From assembly GCA_963693085.1 (NCBI GenBank), contig OY856412.1:346700457-346764456 (forward strand): 64,000 bases of DNA, read 5' to 3'. The number at the start of each line of letters is the position of its first letter. Positions within the stretch are counted from its first letter, which is position 1. The stretch is from Alisma plantago-aquatica. Its lineage: Eukaryota > Streptophyta > Magnoliopsida > Alismatales > Alismataceae. A program made the position numbers and the translations under genes. Below, in pieces: positions 63,360 to 64,000 of the stretch. The notes under the pieces were generated by a model, which had not been told where the DNA came from, did no database searches, and was given only the letters and a program-made list of their open reading frames with translations.

Positions 63360-64000
63360 ACAACTGGTTAAGGACTTTGAGAAATTTTCTCATCAACTAG
63401 TGGAAGCTCTATGTCCTTGAAAGACCAGAGCCAGAGGAACCCACTCCAAATACGCCTAACGTTGAAATGGATGCTTACTTGAAGCATGGCAATGATGTCA
63501 TAGACATTAAGTACCTTATGCTATGATGTATGGACTATGAGTTGCATAAGCCGCATGAAAACATGGAAATTCTCAAGATGGTGACACATCTAAAGAATAA
63601 TGTAAAGAAAGTAAGGTGTAATGTCCTCGAACATCAACCATCAATTCATTAATGGACTTAACCAAAAAGAAGACCCATCGGTTCATTTATAGACTTTGCC
63701 AAATCAGTGCAAACTAACAGAGGGAGATCCAATTGAGCCTCATGTTCCCAATATGATTGGGCCCATGGAACATCTAAAGTGACTGGGATTTCTTATAGGT
63801 CAAGAGTTGACCACATATATGAGTCTACAAATTATTGTATGAATCATATAGATAGTTTATCAGGTGTTACTACTTGAGTAACTTGGCTAAAGCCATATCA
63901 TAACTACTTAGCATGTTGATGCCAAACCAAGAATGAAAAAGGAAAAATTTGTGATGGTGATTAGCAGAAATGAGTCCAAGGGAAAAAGGAAGACCAAGAA
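63360..64000 (+). pseudogene. Ty1/copia gag relic, runs off the window
   Basis: One frame reads NNWLRTLRNFLIN, a stop, then WKLYVLERPEPEEPTPNTPN, VEMDAYLKHGNDVIDIKYLM, a stop and ENMEILKMVTHLKNN. This matches copia gag (N.W...LR..L....LLYVLE.P.P..P, A...W....D......L..M, H..AY.M...LK.LF). Further on, in another frame, GPMEHLK then LGFLIGQELTTYM fits the later gag block (HLE.LGFPI..EL). At least two stops and one frameshift make it non-functional. The pol part would lie beyond 64,000. Confidence 0.82.

Noticed and set aside
1..64000. Endogenous pararetrovirus or prokaryotic operon content
   Set aside because: No movement-protein or coat-type motif, no operon structure, and all pol fragments fit plant Ty3/gypsy or copia elements.

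Overview
The window is a gene-poor, AT-rich stretch of a plant nuclear genome. Every feature I could identify belongs to plant transposable elements: Ty3/gypsy elements primed by initiator tRNA-Met, Ty1/copia remnants, a CACTA (En/Spm) DNA transposon with plant-type introns, a probable MITE, and LTR pairs separated by many transitions. No host gene, tRNA, rRNA or CRISPR array could be supported. A flowering plant is the safe call; I cannot name the clade or species.

Layout. 51-8,967: an LTR retrotransposon with 3.3 kb LTRs, a PBS, a polypurine tract and a matching 5-bp target duplication, but a 2.2 kb interior without gag or pol (LARD-like). 8,973-12,400: decayed DNA with a gypsy reverse-transcriptase relic and a probable MITE. 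12,420-18,944: a complete CACTA transposon with a 3-bp ATT target duplication. It carries one 14-exon gene that joins a transposase-associated N-terminus, a Transposase_24-like region, a DUF8039-like region and a Ulp1-type cysteine protease, damaged by one stop and two frameshifts. 19,060-19,787: a solo copia LTR. 19,788-28,905: old AT-rich sequence with a gypsy pol tail and the start of another LTR, a GC-rich patch, a near-perfect hairpin and small tandem repeats.

28,906-54,840 is a nested stack inside one minus-strand solo LTR of the family seen at 51-8,967. A Tekay/Del-type chromovirus (29,964-49,253, minus strand; gag, protease, RT, RNase H, integrase and chromodomain all recognisable but broken) sits in this LTR with target duplication ATCCA. 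The 5' LTR of that chromovirus is in turn split by an 8.2 kb insertion (38,207-46,403) of the LARD-like family with an odd head-to-head inverted LTR structure. A further repeat (about 50,500-53,800) also interrupts the outer LTR.

54,841-64,000 holds two more repeat families (one copy of each interrupted or fragmented), a minus-strand gypsy fragment with a decayed tRNA-Asp primer site, and a copia gag relic that runs off the right edge.

Functional reading. The LARD-like family has no proteins but shares its primer site and LTR-end style with the coding chromovirus, so it was probably mobilised in trans. No retroelement here looks autonomous today. The least decayed coding unit is the CACTA-borne Ulp1 gene.
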